In this document: one piece after another, positions 24,666 to 32,646 of the stretch
Position numbering within the stretch: position 1 is the stretch's first letter
Layout: every line of letters begins with the position of its first letter
Origin: Muribaculaceae bacterium
GTDB taxonomy: Bacteria; Bacteroidota; Bacteroidia; Bacteroidales; Muribaculaceae
DNA length: 40,839 nt
Direction of reading: 5' to 3'
Assembly: GCA_009775355.1 (NCBI GenBank)
Contig: VSPN01000021.1
Span: 1 to 40,839 of the forward strand
Translations under genes and position numbers: made by a program
The notes under the pieces: model-generated
The model's input: the letters and a program-made list of their open reading frames with translations, nothing else
Told to the model about the DNA's origin: nothing
The model's database searches: none

Positions 24666-26390
24666 TCACTCCGCGGCCATTGCGGCATCTTCAAGCATGC
24701 GGCGTCTTACTGCCAGCTCGTTGGCCACTACCACAGCCTTAGATATATGGTCGCAAATATGGCCACGGTCGATCAGCAAGTCGATATGCGAGCGGTGAAG
24801 CGCGTCGCGGACATTGTCGCGCACACCCGACAGCACCACCATGATGCCCTCCTTGTGCGACGACTCGATAAGGATGTGCAGGTTGTGAAGCCCTGTGGAG
24901 TCGATGAAAGGCACCCTCCGCATACGGATTATCCTGACATAAGGCACGACTGAAGTCGACACGCGCATCATCTCGTCAAATTTTGTGGCGGCACCGAAGA
25001 AGAATGGGCCGTCGATCTCATAGACCGACACCCCAGGCTCAAGATCGAGCACCTCATGTTGCGTCATGTCGGAATCGGCGGCGTCAAGCTGGTCGCCATA
25101 TACCTTTATGGTAGTGTTCTCCGACACACGGCGCAGGAAGACCACGACTGCGAGAAGCATGCCTATCTCAATTGCGATCGTAAGGTCGAAAACCACAGTA
25201 AGCAGGAACGTCACCACAAGCACCCAGACATCGCCCTTAGGATTGTTGACCATACCCTTTATGGTTCGCCATCCGCTCATATTGTAGCTCACCATGATGA
25301 GCACCGCAGCGAGACACGACATCGGCACAAGGCTGATAAGGGGCATTGCGAAAAGAAATGTGGCTGTCAGCACAAGGGCGTGCACTATGCCTGCCACCGG
25401 AGTGCGTCCGCCATTAGTGATGTTGGCCATGGTGCGCGCTATCGCGCCGGTCACCGGAATACCTCCAAACAGTGGCACGGTGATGTTGGCTATGCCCTGA
25501 CCGATAAGCTCAGTATTGGAATTGGTGCGTCCGCCTGTCACACCGTCGACCACCGTGGCCGAAAGCAACGACTCTATCGCGCCGAGCATCGCGATCGTGA
25601 ATGCCGAGGGAAGAAGAAGGTTGACCGACTTCATGTCGAATCCGATCATCTGCGGACGCGGCAGTTCGGTGCTGATGATCCCGAAACGGTCGCCAATGGT
25701 CTGCACGCCGACCACGCCGAAATACTCGCGTGCGATCCAGAGTACAAGCGTCACGGTCACTATAGCAGTCAGCGCGCCGGGAATGCGTTTGGAGATCTTG
25801 GGCGTGATGATTATTATGGCCAGCGAAAGCAGACCGACTATGGCCGTGGCCATGTCGGCCGTAGAAAAATGCCTGAGATATACCCCCCATTTGCCTATGA
25901 AGTCGCCGGGCACTTTCTCATCGATCGTGAGTCCGAAGAAATCAGGCATCTGTGTAGAGAAGATAGTCACCGCGATACCGGCCGTGAAACCCACCACGAT
26001 AGGATATGGTATGAACTTTATGACCGTTCCGAGCCGGAAAAGTCCGAGCAGCACAAGGATGCATCCGGCCATGAATGTGGCAAGCGCGAGTCCTTCGAGA
26101 CCATACTGTGCGATGATATTGTAGATGATCACGATGAAGGCTCCCGTGGGGCCTCCGATCTGGACAGTGTTGCCGCCGAAAGCGGAGACAAGAAAGCCTC
26201 CGACTATGGCTGTGACAAGACCGACCGCCGGAGTGACACCGCTCGCTATCGCGAACGCTATGGCCAGAGGAATGGCAATGATGCCCACCACAAGTCCAGC
26301 CGTGAGATCCTGCTTGAATTTTGAAAATGAATAGCCTTTCATCGCCGTCACAAACGCGGGATGAAAGTCCGGTTTACTGATTATTGACAT
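24666..26390 (-). CDS. SulP-family anion transporter with STAS domain
   Basis: The 574-residue inner-membrane permease is of the SLC26/SulP family, which transports sulfate, bicarbonate or dicarboxylates by symport or exchange. The start is the ATG at 26390 (MSIISKPDFHPAF); a more upstream ATG at 26429 would add 13 unsupported residues. The membrane domain shows the family's FKQDLTAGLVVGIIAIPLAIAFAIASG start, the GGPTGAF helix-3 binding site and NTELIGQGIANI. A C-terminal STAS domain (about 455-560) contains IDSTGLHNL. No linked carbonic anhydrase or sulfate genes are present, so the substrate is open. Its own promoter is well defined (26481-26511). Confidence 0.93.
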   Translation of the reverse strand: MSIISKPDFHPAFVTAMKGYSFSKFKQDLTAGLVVGIIAIPLAIAFAIASGVTPAVGLVTAIVGGFLVSAFGGNTVQIGGPTGAFIVIIYNIIAQYGLEGLALATFMAGCILVLLGLFRLGTVIKFIPYPIVVGFTAGIAVTIFSTQMPDFFGLTIDEKVPGDFIGKWGVYLRHFSTADMATAIVGLLSLAIIIITPKISKRIPGALTAIVTVTLVLWIAREYFGVVGVQTIGDRFGIISTELPRPQMIGFDMKSVNLLLPSAFTIAMLGAIESLLSATVVDGVTGGRTNSNTELIGQGIANITVPLFGGIPVTGAIARTMANITNGGRTPVAGIVHALVLTATFLFAMPLISLVPMSCLAAVLIMVSYNMSGWRTIKGMVNNPKGDVWVLVVTFLLTVVFDLTIAIEIGMLLAVVVFLRRVSENTTIKVYGDQLDAADSDMTQHEVLDLEPGVSVYEIDGPFFFGAATKFDEMMRVSTSVVPYVRIIRMRRVPFIDSTGLHNLHILIESSHKEGIMVVLSGVRDNVRDALHRSHIDLLIDRGHICDHISKAVVVANELAVRRRMLEDAAMAAE

Positions 26391-26480
26391 GTTAGCTTGT
26401 TTTATGACCCGGGCTGCGTGTGCTCTCATGCCCGGAAGAAATCGTTTTTTATCAGTGTGCTATAATGTTATTTACGGCGG

Positions 26481-26511
26481 CAAAATTAGTAAAAAGCTTC
26501 GAGATGACAAA
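26481..26511 (-). promoter_or_regulatory. promoter of the SulP transporter gene
   Basis: Minus-strand TTTG (26508-26511), a 19-nt spacer and TAATTTTG (26481-26488), a full consensus match. The predicted leader is about 85 nt. Confidence 0.68.
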
Positions 26512-26537
26512 ATAATCTGTTAATATTTGTTAACAAT

Positions 26538-26569
26538 TTTGCGATTCAAAAAAAATTGTTGTAGTTTTG
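26538..26569 (+). promoter_or_regulatory. promoter of the TraB-ABC operon
   Basis: TTTG at 26538-26541, a 20-nt spacer and TAGTTTTG at 26562-26569 match the consensus on the plus strand. The -7 element overlaps an inverted repeat, GTTGTAG (26559-26565) with CTACAAC (26584-26590), spanning the predicted start of transcription. This is a plausible operator for the operon's GntR-type regulator. Confidence 0.65.
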
Positions 26570-26659
26570 CAGCGTTGTAATCCACTACAACACCACAACA
26601 ATTCATAATAAACGTTGATATTCAATCAATAAGCAAATAAACAATCATACCTATAAGTC

Positions 26660-27547
26660 ATGAAAAAGATCAGAACGATACTTGCCTCAGCGGCTCTTAC
26701 ACTCGGCCTCGCATTCGGAGCCCAGGCCCAGATCCTTTACAAAGTGGAGAAGGATGGATCAGACAAAGTCAGCTACCTTCTCGGCACACATCACTTCGCT
26801 CCCCTCTCGGTGGTAGACTCGATCGAACAGTTGCCCGCGATTCTGGCCGGAGTTGACCGGCTATACGGAGAGATCGACATGTCGCAGATGACGGATCCCA
26901 TCGCTATGGCAGCCATGCAGCAGAACCTTGTGGCACCTGCCGACAGCACTCTCGACAAGATCCTGACCGCACCGCAGCTCGACTCGCTCCGGACTGTATG
27001 GAACGAATATTCAGGCGGCATGATGCCTGTGGAAGGCTTTTATCCGTTCAAACCCTCTGTTATCGCCGCCCAACTGGCGGTCATGATGTCGCAGAAAGTG
27101 CTTCCCGAACTCAATCCGCTTGAGGGAATCGACATGACCATGCAGAACCGCGCCCGCGAACTCGGCAAGCCGGTCGGCGGTCTCGAAAGCATGGCATTTC
27201 AGATGGACATGCTCTACAACCGCCCCATATCGGAACAGGCCGAAGGACTGATGAAGACCATCTCCGACGCCGAAGGTGAGGAGAAGCGGGCGATCGAACT
27301 GTCGAAAGCCTACCTCGCACACGACATAGACCGCATACTCGACATGATGCTCGTCATGGAGAACGACGACGCTCAGGCAGCCGAGAAGATGATCTACTCG
27401 CGCAATGACCGCTGGGTGGCACAACTCGCCGAAGAGATGCCCGAGGAATCGATCATGGTCGTTGTCGGCGCCGGACACCTGCCGGGCGAACGGGGCGTGA
27501 TCGCCGGACTCCGCAAGGCCGGTTTCAAAGTGACCGCCGTAAGATAA
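26660..27547 (+). CDS. TraB/GumN-family secreted protein
   Basis: The 295-residue exported protein has a signal peptide (MKKIRTILASAALTLGLAFGAQAQ) and a TraB/PrgY/GumN-type domain. Family motifs are YLLGTHH (39-45), the central GGLES and the C-terminal VVVGAGHLPGERG. The fold is related to the Tiki metalloproteases, whose GxxH and Glu residues bind metal, so a periplasmic protease activity is possible but unproven. It is the first gene after a clear promoter and lies 57 nt upstream of an ABC ATPase gene, suggesting co-transcription with the transport genes that follow. Confidence 0.85.
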   Translation: MKKIRTILASAALTLGLAFGAQAQILYKVEKDGSDKVSYLLGTHHFAPLSVVDSIEQLPAILAGVDRLYGEIDMSQMTDPIAMAAMQQNLVAPADSTLDKILTAPQLDSLRTVWNEYSGGMMPVEGFYPFKPSVIAAQLAVMMSQKVLPELNPLEGIDMTMQNRARELGKPVGGLESMAFQMDMLYNRPISEQAEGLMKTISDAEGEEKRAIELSKAYLAHDIDRILDMMLVMENDDAQAAEKMIYSRNDRWVAQLAEEMPEESIMVVVGAGHLPGERGVIAGLRKAGFKVTAVR

Positions 27548-27604
27548 ACGTGACAAACCAGACTAGCAAATCCAGCCACACAGCAACACCATAACCACCC
27601 AATC

Positions 27605-28450
27605 ATGATCGAACTCAAAGACACAGGTTTCTCATACAGCAGGAAGGGAGCTCCGGCACTGAGCGGCGTGACCGCCATTATTCCGCCGGGGATCCACCTT
27701 CTTGCCGGAGAAAACGGAGCGGGCAAGACCACCCTGCTCCACCTTATCGCCGGAATATCACGGCCCACCGAAGGAGAATGCCTCATCGACGGTACGCCGG
27801 CCGCCTCCGACAACCCTTCGGAGATAAGACGCGCTTTCCTTCTTGAAGAGAACATGAAATTTCCGGGCAAGACGATCCGCGACTTCGCCGACATGCACTC
27901 TCGGTTCTACCCCGGCTTCTCGCAGGAGGCGTTCATATCCAACCTTATGGCATTCGGCCTCACCGGCGACGAACCGATGAAATCGCTGTCGCTCGGCAAC
28001 CGTAAAAAAGCCCAGCTCTCATACGCGCTCGCACTCGGGACCGAGGTTCTTCTTCTCGACGAACCCACCAACGCACTCGACATACAGAGCAAGGAGATAC
28101 TGCGCCGTCTGCTCGCCAACAACCTCGACGACCGTCAGACCGTGATCGTCGCCACACACACCGTGACCGAACTCGACACTCTTTTCGACGGAGCCGTGAT
28201 GATCACAAGGTCAAGACTGCTCTTCGCCGCCACCGAGGAGGCCATATCGGCCAGACTCGCCTTCAGGGTAGGCCGCGTGCCTGATCCCGAAGAGATATAC
28301 TCCGAGATACAGATAGGACGCGTGCTCGGCATCACCCCGGCATCGGAAGATGAGGAACCGACACGTGTGGACTGGCGGCTGCTCTACTCGGCACTGCACT
28401 CTCCACAACGCGACCGCATACTTGAAACCTTACGAAAAACAGAATCATGA
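27605..28450 (+). CDS. ABC transporter ATP-binding protein (YtrB-like)
   Basis: The 281-residue ATPase subunit has Walker A GENGAGKTT (35-43), ABC signature LSLGNRKKAQ (about 128), Walker B VLLLDEPT (about 148) and an H-loop in ATHT (about 183). The roughly 70 residues after the H-loop are an extra regulatory segment. It overlaps the next gene, a membrane protein, by 4 nt (ATGA), giving a typical ATPase-permease pair. A GntR/YtrA-type regulator follows, as in the Bacillus ytr locus that responds to cell-wall antibiotics. The transported substrate is unknown. Confidence 0.88.
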   Translation: MIELKDTGFSYSRKGAPALSGVTAIIPPGIHLLAGENGAGKTTLLHLIAGISRPTEGECLIDGTPAASDNPSEIRRAFLLEENMKFPGKTIRDFADMHSRFYPGFSQEAFISNLMAFGLTGDEPMKSLSLGNRKKAQLSYALALGTEVLLLDEPTNALDIQSKEILRRLLANNLDDRQTVIVATHTVTELDTLFDGAVMITRSRLLFAATEEAISARLAFRVGRVPDPEEIYSEIQIGRVLGITPASEDEEPTRVDWRLLYSALHSPQRDRILETLRKTES

Positions 28451-29250
28451 ACCGGAACTCAATCACCGCCACACTGCCCGACAGTTTCTCATGGAAACGC
28501 GTAGCCGCCATAGCCGCATACTACAGTCCCTACACCGGCCGACAGCTGATCTGTTATCTTGCAGTCTCGCTGCTGTTCGCCATACTGATTCTCCTCCCGT
28601 CAGGAGAAGTGGCACAGTTAGGACTCTACACAACCATATGGGCATGCATACCGCTGCTTGCCGATTTCGCTCCCATAATGCTCGCCAAGTGGGGCGACCA
28701 CCGGATCGTGGAGCGTCTCATACCGGCCAGAGCCTCCGAAAAATATATATTCTACCTTATATATTTCATCATCGTGATACCCGCCTCGGTCTACCTGCTT
28801 CCGCTTGCCGCCTGCCGTCTTTACATGGAGATACCGGCCATACAGAGTCCGATGCTAAATGAGATCAACGCCATGCAGTTCACGGTTGCTCCCTTGTTGA
28901 GGACACTCAATATCCTGTGTGCGTCGAGCGCCATACTGACATGTCTGTATGCCATGATCCACTGCGGCACAAGCCGTATAATAAAAGGAGTGCTCGGCGT
29001 GTTCGCCGTCAAAGTCGCTGTCGGAATCATGGGTGCCGTCTATGGCATAGCGACAGTGGTGAAAAGCGGCTTTATCGACGGTATCAACGCCAACGACAAA
29101 CACCAGATCAGCGCACAGAGCCAGCAGATGATGATAAACGCGATGACCGAGAACACCCCATATCTCGCCACAATGCTGACAATACTCGGCATATACGTCA
29201 TCGTCATGCTGTGGCTAATCTACCGCGATCTGAAACAACGCAACCTGTGA
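28447..29250 (+). CDS. ABC transporter membrane subunit, family unassigned
   Basis: The 267-residue integral membrane protein has about six TM segments (for example around residues 38-57, 64-84, 98-126, 145-172, 180-200 and 240-260) separated by short loops. I do not recognise a named family, but it fits the permease half of an ABC-2-type exporter. It overlaps the ATPase gene by 4 nt at its start, and its stop TGA shares one base with the ATG of the following regulator (TGATG). This tight packing argues that all three proteins are made together. Confidence 0.75.
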   Translation: MNRNSITATLPDSFSWKRVAAIAAYYSPYTGRQLICYLAVSLLFAILILLPSGEVAQLGLYTTIWACIPLLADFAPIMLAKWGDHRIVERLIPARASEKYIFYLIYFIIVIPASVYLLPLAACRLYMEIPAIQSPMLNEINAMQFTVAPLLRTLNILCASSAILTCLYAMIHCGTSRIIKGVLGVFAVKVAVGIMGAVYGIATVVKSGFIDGINANDKHQISAQSQQMMINAMTENTPYLATMLTILGIYVIVMLWLIYRDLKQRNL

Positions 29251-29597
29251 TGGAATTCAGCGACAACAAGCCGATCTACCGACAGATCGTCGACTACTCC
29301 TTCAACCGCATCATCGACGGGAGCTGGACACCGGGCGGAAGAATCCCCTCCGTGCGCGAGCTTGCCGCCGAGATGGGGGTCAACACCCGCACCGTGCTCA
29401 AGGCCATGGAAGACCTGCAGGACATGGAGGTAATCGAGTCGCGGCGAGGCATGGGCTTCATGCTTCACCCCGACGCGGCGGCCAAAGTGACCGACGCGCG
29501 CAGACGAGAGTTCTACGAAGTGACTCTTCCGGCTCTTCTCGAAGAGATGCGGAGACTCGGCATATCAAAAGAGGATCTGGTCAGCCGGATCAAATAA
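29250..29597 (+). CDS. GntR-family regulator, short YtrA type
   Basis: The roughly 115-residue transcription factor has the GntR winged-helix domain at residues 1-72: IYRQIVDYSFNRIIDGSWTPGGRIPSVRELAAEMGVN, then TRTVLKAMEDL and a wing with RRGMGFML. The C-terminal part is only ~40 residues, too small for the FadR or HutC ligand domains but typical of the YtrA subfamily, which usually represses adjacent ABC exporter genes. The start at 29250 is set by the TGATG junction. The inverted repeat at 26559-26590 over the operon promoter could be its operator (inference). Confidence 0.9.
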   Translation: MEFSDNKPIYRQIVDYSFNRIIDGSWTPGGRIPSVRELAAEMGVNTRTVLKAMEDLQDMEVIESRRGMGFMLHPDAAAKVTDARRREFYEVTLPALLEEMRRLGISKEDLVSRIK

Positions 29598-29628
29598 AAC
29601 AGTAACAAACCACTCCGACAACAATCAT

Positions 29629-30606
29629 ATGGACACCGACAACATACTTAAAGCGGAACACATATCCAAAAGCTTCACCGGCCACAAGGCACTCGACGAC
29701 GTGTCGATCGAGGTACCCCGGGGCAAAATCTACGGACTTCTCGGACCCAACGGCGCCGGCAAGACCACACTCATACGCATCATCAACCACATCACCGCTC
29801 CCGACTGCGGCACCGTGACCTTCAACGGCCACCGGCTCACTGCCGACGATGTCAGCAATATCGGCTACCTGCCGGAGGAACGCGGCCTATACAAAAAAAT
29901 GAAAGTCGGCGAACAGGCCCTCTTTTTCGCACGCCTGAAAGGTCTCTCGAAAGCGGAGGCCACATCGAGGCTCAGGGAATGGTTCGACCGGCTTGAGATC
30001 TCCGACTGGTGGAACCGCAAGGTCGAGGAACTCTCGAAAGGCATGGCGCAGAAAGTGCAGTTTATCGTCACCGTGCTCCACCGCCCCGAGCTGCTGATAT
30101 TCGACGAACCGTTCTCAGGCTTCGATCCCATCAACGCCGGCATACTCAAGCGCGAGATACTGAAACTGCGCGACGAAGGCTCGACCATAATCTTCTCCAC
30201 CCACAACATGGGGAGCGTAGAGGAACTCTGCGACAATATCACGCTCATCAACCGCTCGCACAACATTCTTTCGGGATCCGTGCGCGACATCCGCGAGCGA
30301 TTCGCCAACAACCGCTACCGCATCACCTACGACGGAGATCCGGCCCGCATGATCGAGGCCGCCGAACGCATCGGAGCCGAGGCATCGGTCTGCGAATCCG
30401 ACAGACTCGGCAACAGGTCGATGCTTTTCACCCTCGGGCCGTCGGCGACCAAACGCGACCTCATAGAAGCCCTGAACCGGACAGCCGACATATGCTCGTT
30501 CGAGCAGGTCATACCGTCGATGGACGACATATTCGTATCGGCCGTCAAGGCAAGCGAGACCGGAGCGCGACAGAGCGCCCCCGCAGTTGAAACAAAGACA
30601 GTCTAA
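29629..30606 (+). CDS. ABC exporter ATP-binding protein (NatA-like)
   Basis: The 325-residue ATPase has Walker A GPNGAGKTT (39-47), Q-loop region GYLPEERGLYKKM, signature LSKGMAQKVQF (about 134), Walker B LLIFDEPFSGFD (about 155) and H-loop STHNM. The ERGLY after the Q-loop and a C-terminal ~100-residue extension with a DDIF element (SMDDIFVSAVK) are typical of NatA-type sodium/drug exporter ATPases. It lies 31 nt after the regulator gene and 19 nt before its membrane partner, so it belongs to the same operon. Confidence 0.9.
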   Translation: MDTDNILKAEHISKSFTGHKALDDVSIEVPRGKIYGLLGPNGAGKTTLIRIINHITAPDCGTVTFNGHRLTADDVSNIGYLPEERGLYKKMKVGEQALFFARLKGLSKAEATSRLREWFDRLEISDWWNRKVEELSKGMAQKVQFIVTVLHRPELLIFDEPFSGFDPINAGILKREILKLRDEGSTIIFSTHNMGSVEELCDNITLINRSHNILSGSVRDIRERFANNRYRITYDGDPARMIEAAERIGAEASVCESDRLGNRSMLFTLGPSATKRDLIEALNRTADICSFEQVIPSMDDIFVSAVKASETGARQSAPAVETKTV

Positions 30607-30625
30607 CCGAAACACCACAAAAAAA

Positions 30626-31891
30626 ATGGCAAATTCATTAGGTCTTGTGATCGGGCGCGAATACTTCGAGAGAGTTAAGCGCAAAAGTTTTATAATAAGC
30701 ACAATCCTCGTGCCGGTGCTGATGATCGCACTTATGGCCGCACCCGCACTGTTCATGCTGCTCGGCAAATCGGAGCAGAAAACCGTGCAGGTGGTCGACA
30801 ACACTGGCGCACTCGCCGCCCGCCTCTCGGGCAACGACGAGATAACATTCGTGCCGGCCTCCCTCCCCGTCGATTCACTCCGTGCCGACGAAGGGAATGA
30901 GGCTATACTGGTGATCGGCAGCGGCGCCATCGACGACCCGACGCACGGCATCACGCTCCTGTCGCGCGGATCGGTGTCGATGATGACAGACGCCTACATC
31001 ACCGGCCAGCTCAGAAACGCAATCGAAGACGCGCGTCTCGAAAGCTACAACATACCTGACATCAAGAAGATTCTGGCCGACGTGCAGGCCGACGTGCGCA
31101 TGAGCACCGTCCGCATCGATCAGGAAAAAGACACCGAGACATCATCGGAATTCTCCTACTTCCTCGCGCTTGCCATGGACATGATGCTCTACATGTTCAT
31201 CATAATCTACGGCCAGATGGTCATGACCTCGATAATAGAGGAGAAAAACAACCGCGTTCTCGAGATAGTCGTCTCGTCGGTCAAGCCGTTCCAGCTTATG
31301 CTCGGCAAGATCACAGGCGTGGGTCTCGTGGCGATCACCCAGATACTCATATGGGCTCTCCTGATCGGCACCGCCACCGCGGTCGCGACCCCGTTCCTGA
31401 CGCCCGAGACACTTGGCGACGACGTGCCTGTCGAGATCGCCGGAGCCATATCACAGTTCACCGAACCGGGCTTCCTGATCTCGCTGCTTATCTACACGCT
31501 ACTCTTCTTTATCGGCGGTTTCCTTTTCTACGCCTCAATCTACGCGGCGATCGGATCGGCGGTAAGCAACGTGCAGGACGCCAGCCAGCTTTCGTCGATA
31601 GCGACAATGCCTGTAATAATCGGCATCATCGGCTCTATGGCGATAATGAACGATCCCGGCTCGACGCTCGCTTTCTGGATCTCGGTCATACCCTTCACAT
31701 CGCCCATGGCCATGATGGCCCGGCTTCCCTACGGCGTGCCGGGCTGGGAGATCGCGCTCTCGCTTCTTATTCTCTATGTGGCCTTCATCTTCATGATCTG
31801 GCTCTGCGGCAAGATATACCGCGTAGGCATCTTCATGTATGGCAAGAAACCGACCCTGCTCGAGATCGTCAAGTGGGCGAGATACAAATAA
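30626..31891 (+). CDS. ABC-2 type permease (NatB-like)
   Basis: The 421-residue permease begins at the ATG at 30626 (MANSLGLVIGREYFERVKRKSFIIST). An upstream in-frame ATG at 30587 overlaps the ATPase gene and adds 13 residues without support. It has the NatB/ABC-2 layout: an N-terminal TM, a periplasmic region of ~150 residues, then five or six TMs with EEKNNRVLEIVVSSVKPFQLMLGKI before TM3. The family includes Na+ and drug exporters. It is the last gene of the operon. No plus-strand T-run follows it. Confidence 0.9.
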   Translation: MANSLGLVIGREYFERVKRKSFIISTILVPVLMIALMAAPALFMLLGKSEQKTVQVVDNTGALAARLSGNDEITFVPASLPVDSLRADEGNEAILVIGSGAIDDPTHGITLLSRGSVSMMTDAYITGQLRNAIEDARLESYNIPDIKKILADVQADVRMSTVRIDQEKDTETSSEFSYFLALAMDMMLYMFIIIYGQMVMTSIIEEKNNRVLEIVVSSVKPFQLMLGKITGVGLVAITQILIWALLIGTATAVATPFLTPETLGDDVPVEIAGAISQFTEPGFLISLLIYTLLFFIGGFLFYASIYAAIGSAVSNVQDASQLSSIATMPVIIGIIGSMAIMNDPGSTLAFWISVIPFTSPMAMMARLPYGVPGWEIALSLLILYVAFIFMIWLCGKIYRVGIFMYGKKPTLLEIVKWARYK

Positions 31892-31918
31892 GGAATCAGA
31901 CTCATACCATAATCTTAT

Positions 31919-31956
31919 AAAAACCTGCCGCGTACGGATAGTTCCGGGCGCGGCAG
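31919..31956 (-). terminator. Rho-independent terminator for the 32 kb lipoprotein gene
   Basis: Eight-pair stem CTGCCGCG (31925-31932) with CGCGGCAG (31949-31956). It is followed on the minus strand by G and then five T residues (31919-31923). The stem may also slow plus-strand transcription from the ABC operon, but it has no T-run on that side. Confidence 0.7.
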
Positions 31957-31981
31957 TCATGTCATAAGGGCGTGGTCAGGA

Positions 31982-32473
31982 TCAGTCTGCCTTAAGCACC
32001 GCCACAGAATCGCCGGCGGCAATGACCGGAGCCGATGCAGCAGAATCTTCGGCAGCCTCTTTGCTGTGGTCAGGATCAAGCACAGTGCCGGAGTATCCCA
32101 TCGCCGCAGCGAACCGACGCGCGTTTTCCTCCTGGAGAGCCATGGCCTTCTCGTAGACCTTTCGGGTCTCCTCGTCGAGCGAAGCCGGATCGGTCTGCGA
32201 GAGAGCATAGAAAATTGTATTGCCGTCCTCGTAGCGGCCCATCATCGACTTGAAGCACTCCACAAGCTTTTCGCGGTCGTTCTCGTAAGCCGAGATCGAA
32301 TCCGAAACTTCCTCCATGGCCTTGAGCATATAGTCGGCGGCCACGCTGTAATCTTCTTTGGTCAGTTCCTTGTGTTCCTGGATCTTGGTCGCGACTTCAG
32401 AAGGACTCGGAGCGCAGGCGGCCAGGAACATGGAAGCCGCCACAAACATCATAGGTAAGAATTTTCTTTTCAT
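31982..32473 (-). CDS. lipoprotein of unknown function
   Basis: The 163-residue protein starts at 32473 (MKRKFLPMMFVAASMFLAAC), giving a lipobox FLAAC with lipidated Cys20. An in-frame ATG at 32506 is rejected because it precedes the signal. The mature part is largely helical: PSEVATKIQEHKELTKEDYSVAADYMLKAMEEV, then KVYEKAMALQEENARRFAAAMGY, ending in an Ala/Asp/Glu-rich tail. No family was recognised. It is divergent from rpsA, from which it is separated by 173 nt, and it has its own terminator. Confidence 0.7.
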   Translation of the reverse strand: MKRKFLPMMFVAASMFLAACAPSPSEVATKIQEHKELTKEDYSVAADYMLKAMEEVSDSISAYENDREKLVECFKSMMGRYEDGNTIFYALSQTDPASLDEETRKVYEKAMALQEENARRFAAAMGYSGTVLDPDHSKEAAEDSAASAPVIAAGDSVAVLKAD

Positions 32474-32552
32474 AATGTCATAATAATGAATAATGCAAAG
32501 TAACACAAAATCGACGAAAAATTAAAAAAATCCTGAATAAAATTCAAAAACA

Positions 32553-32584
32553 TTTGGAAATGAACAAATAATGTTCTAATTTTG
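32553..32584 (+). promoter_or_regulatory. promoter of rpsA
   Basis: TTTG at 32553-32556, a 20-nt spacer and TAATTTTG at 32577-32584: a full consensus match. The predicted start of transcription is near 32590, giving a 57-nt leader to the ATG at 32647. Confidence 0.68.
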
Positions 32585-32608
32585 TGACGCTTATGGCAAA
32601 GCGTGCCG

Positions 32609-32617
32609 TAAGGAGAG
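32609..32617 (+). promoter_or_regulatory. displaced Shine-Dalgarno sequence in the rpsA leader
   Basis: TAAGGAGAG contains a strong anti-SD match (AAGGAG, 32610-32615), yet it lies 31 nt upstream of the rpsA ATG and just after an in-frame upstream ATG (32593). Other genes in the window lack such a sequence. Confidence 0.45.
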
Positions 32618-32646
32618 ATTTACTAACCCAATTATTAACTTTTTTA

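Noticed and set aside
25056..26324. 422-codon plus-strand open frame opposite the SulP gene
   Set aside because: Antisense to a clear transporter; composition is rich in His, Asp and Arg as expected from a reversed membrane protein.
31921..31957. plus-strand terminator of the NatAB operon
   Set aside because: The stem is shared, but the plus-side tail has no T-run; it is assigned to the minus-strand lipoprotein gene.
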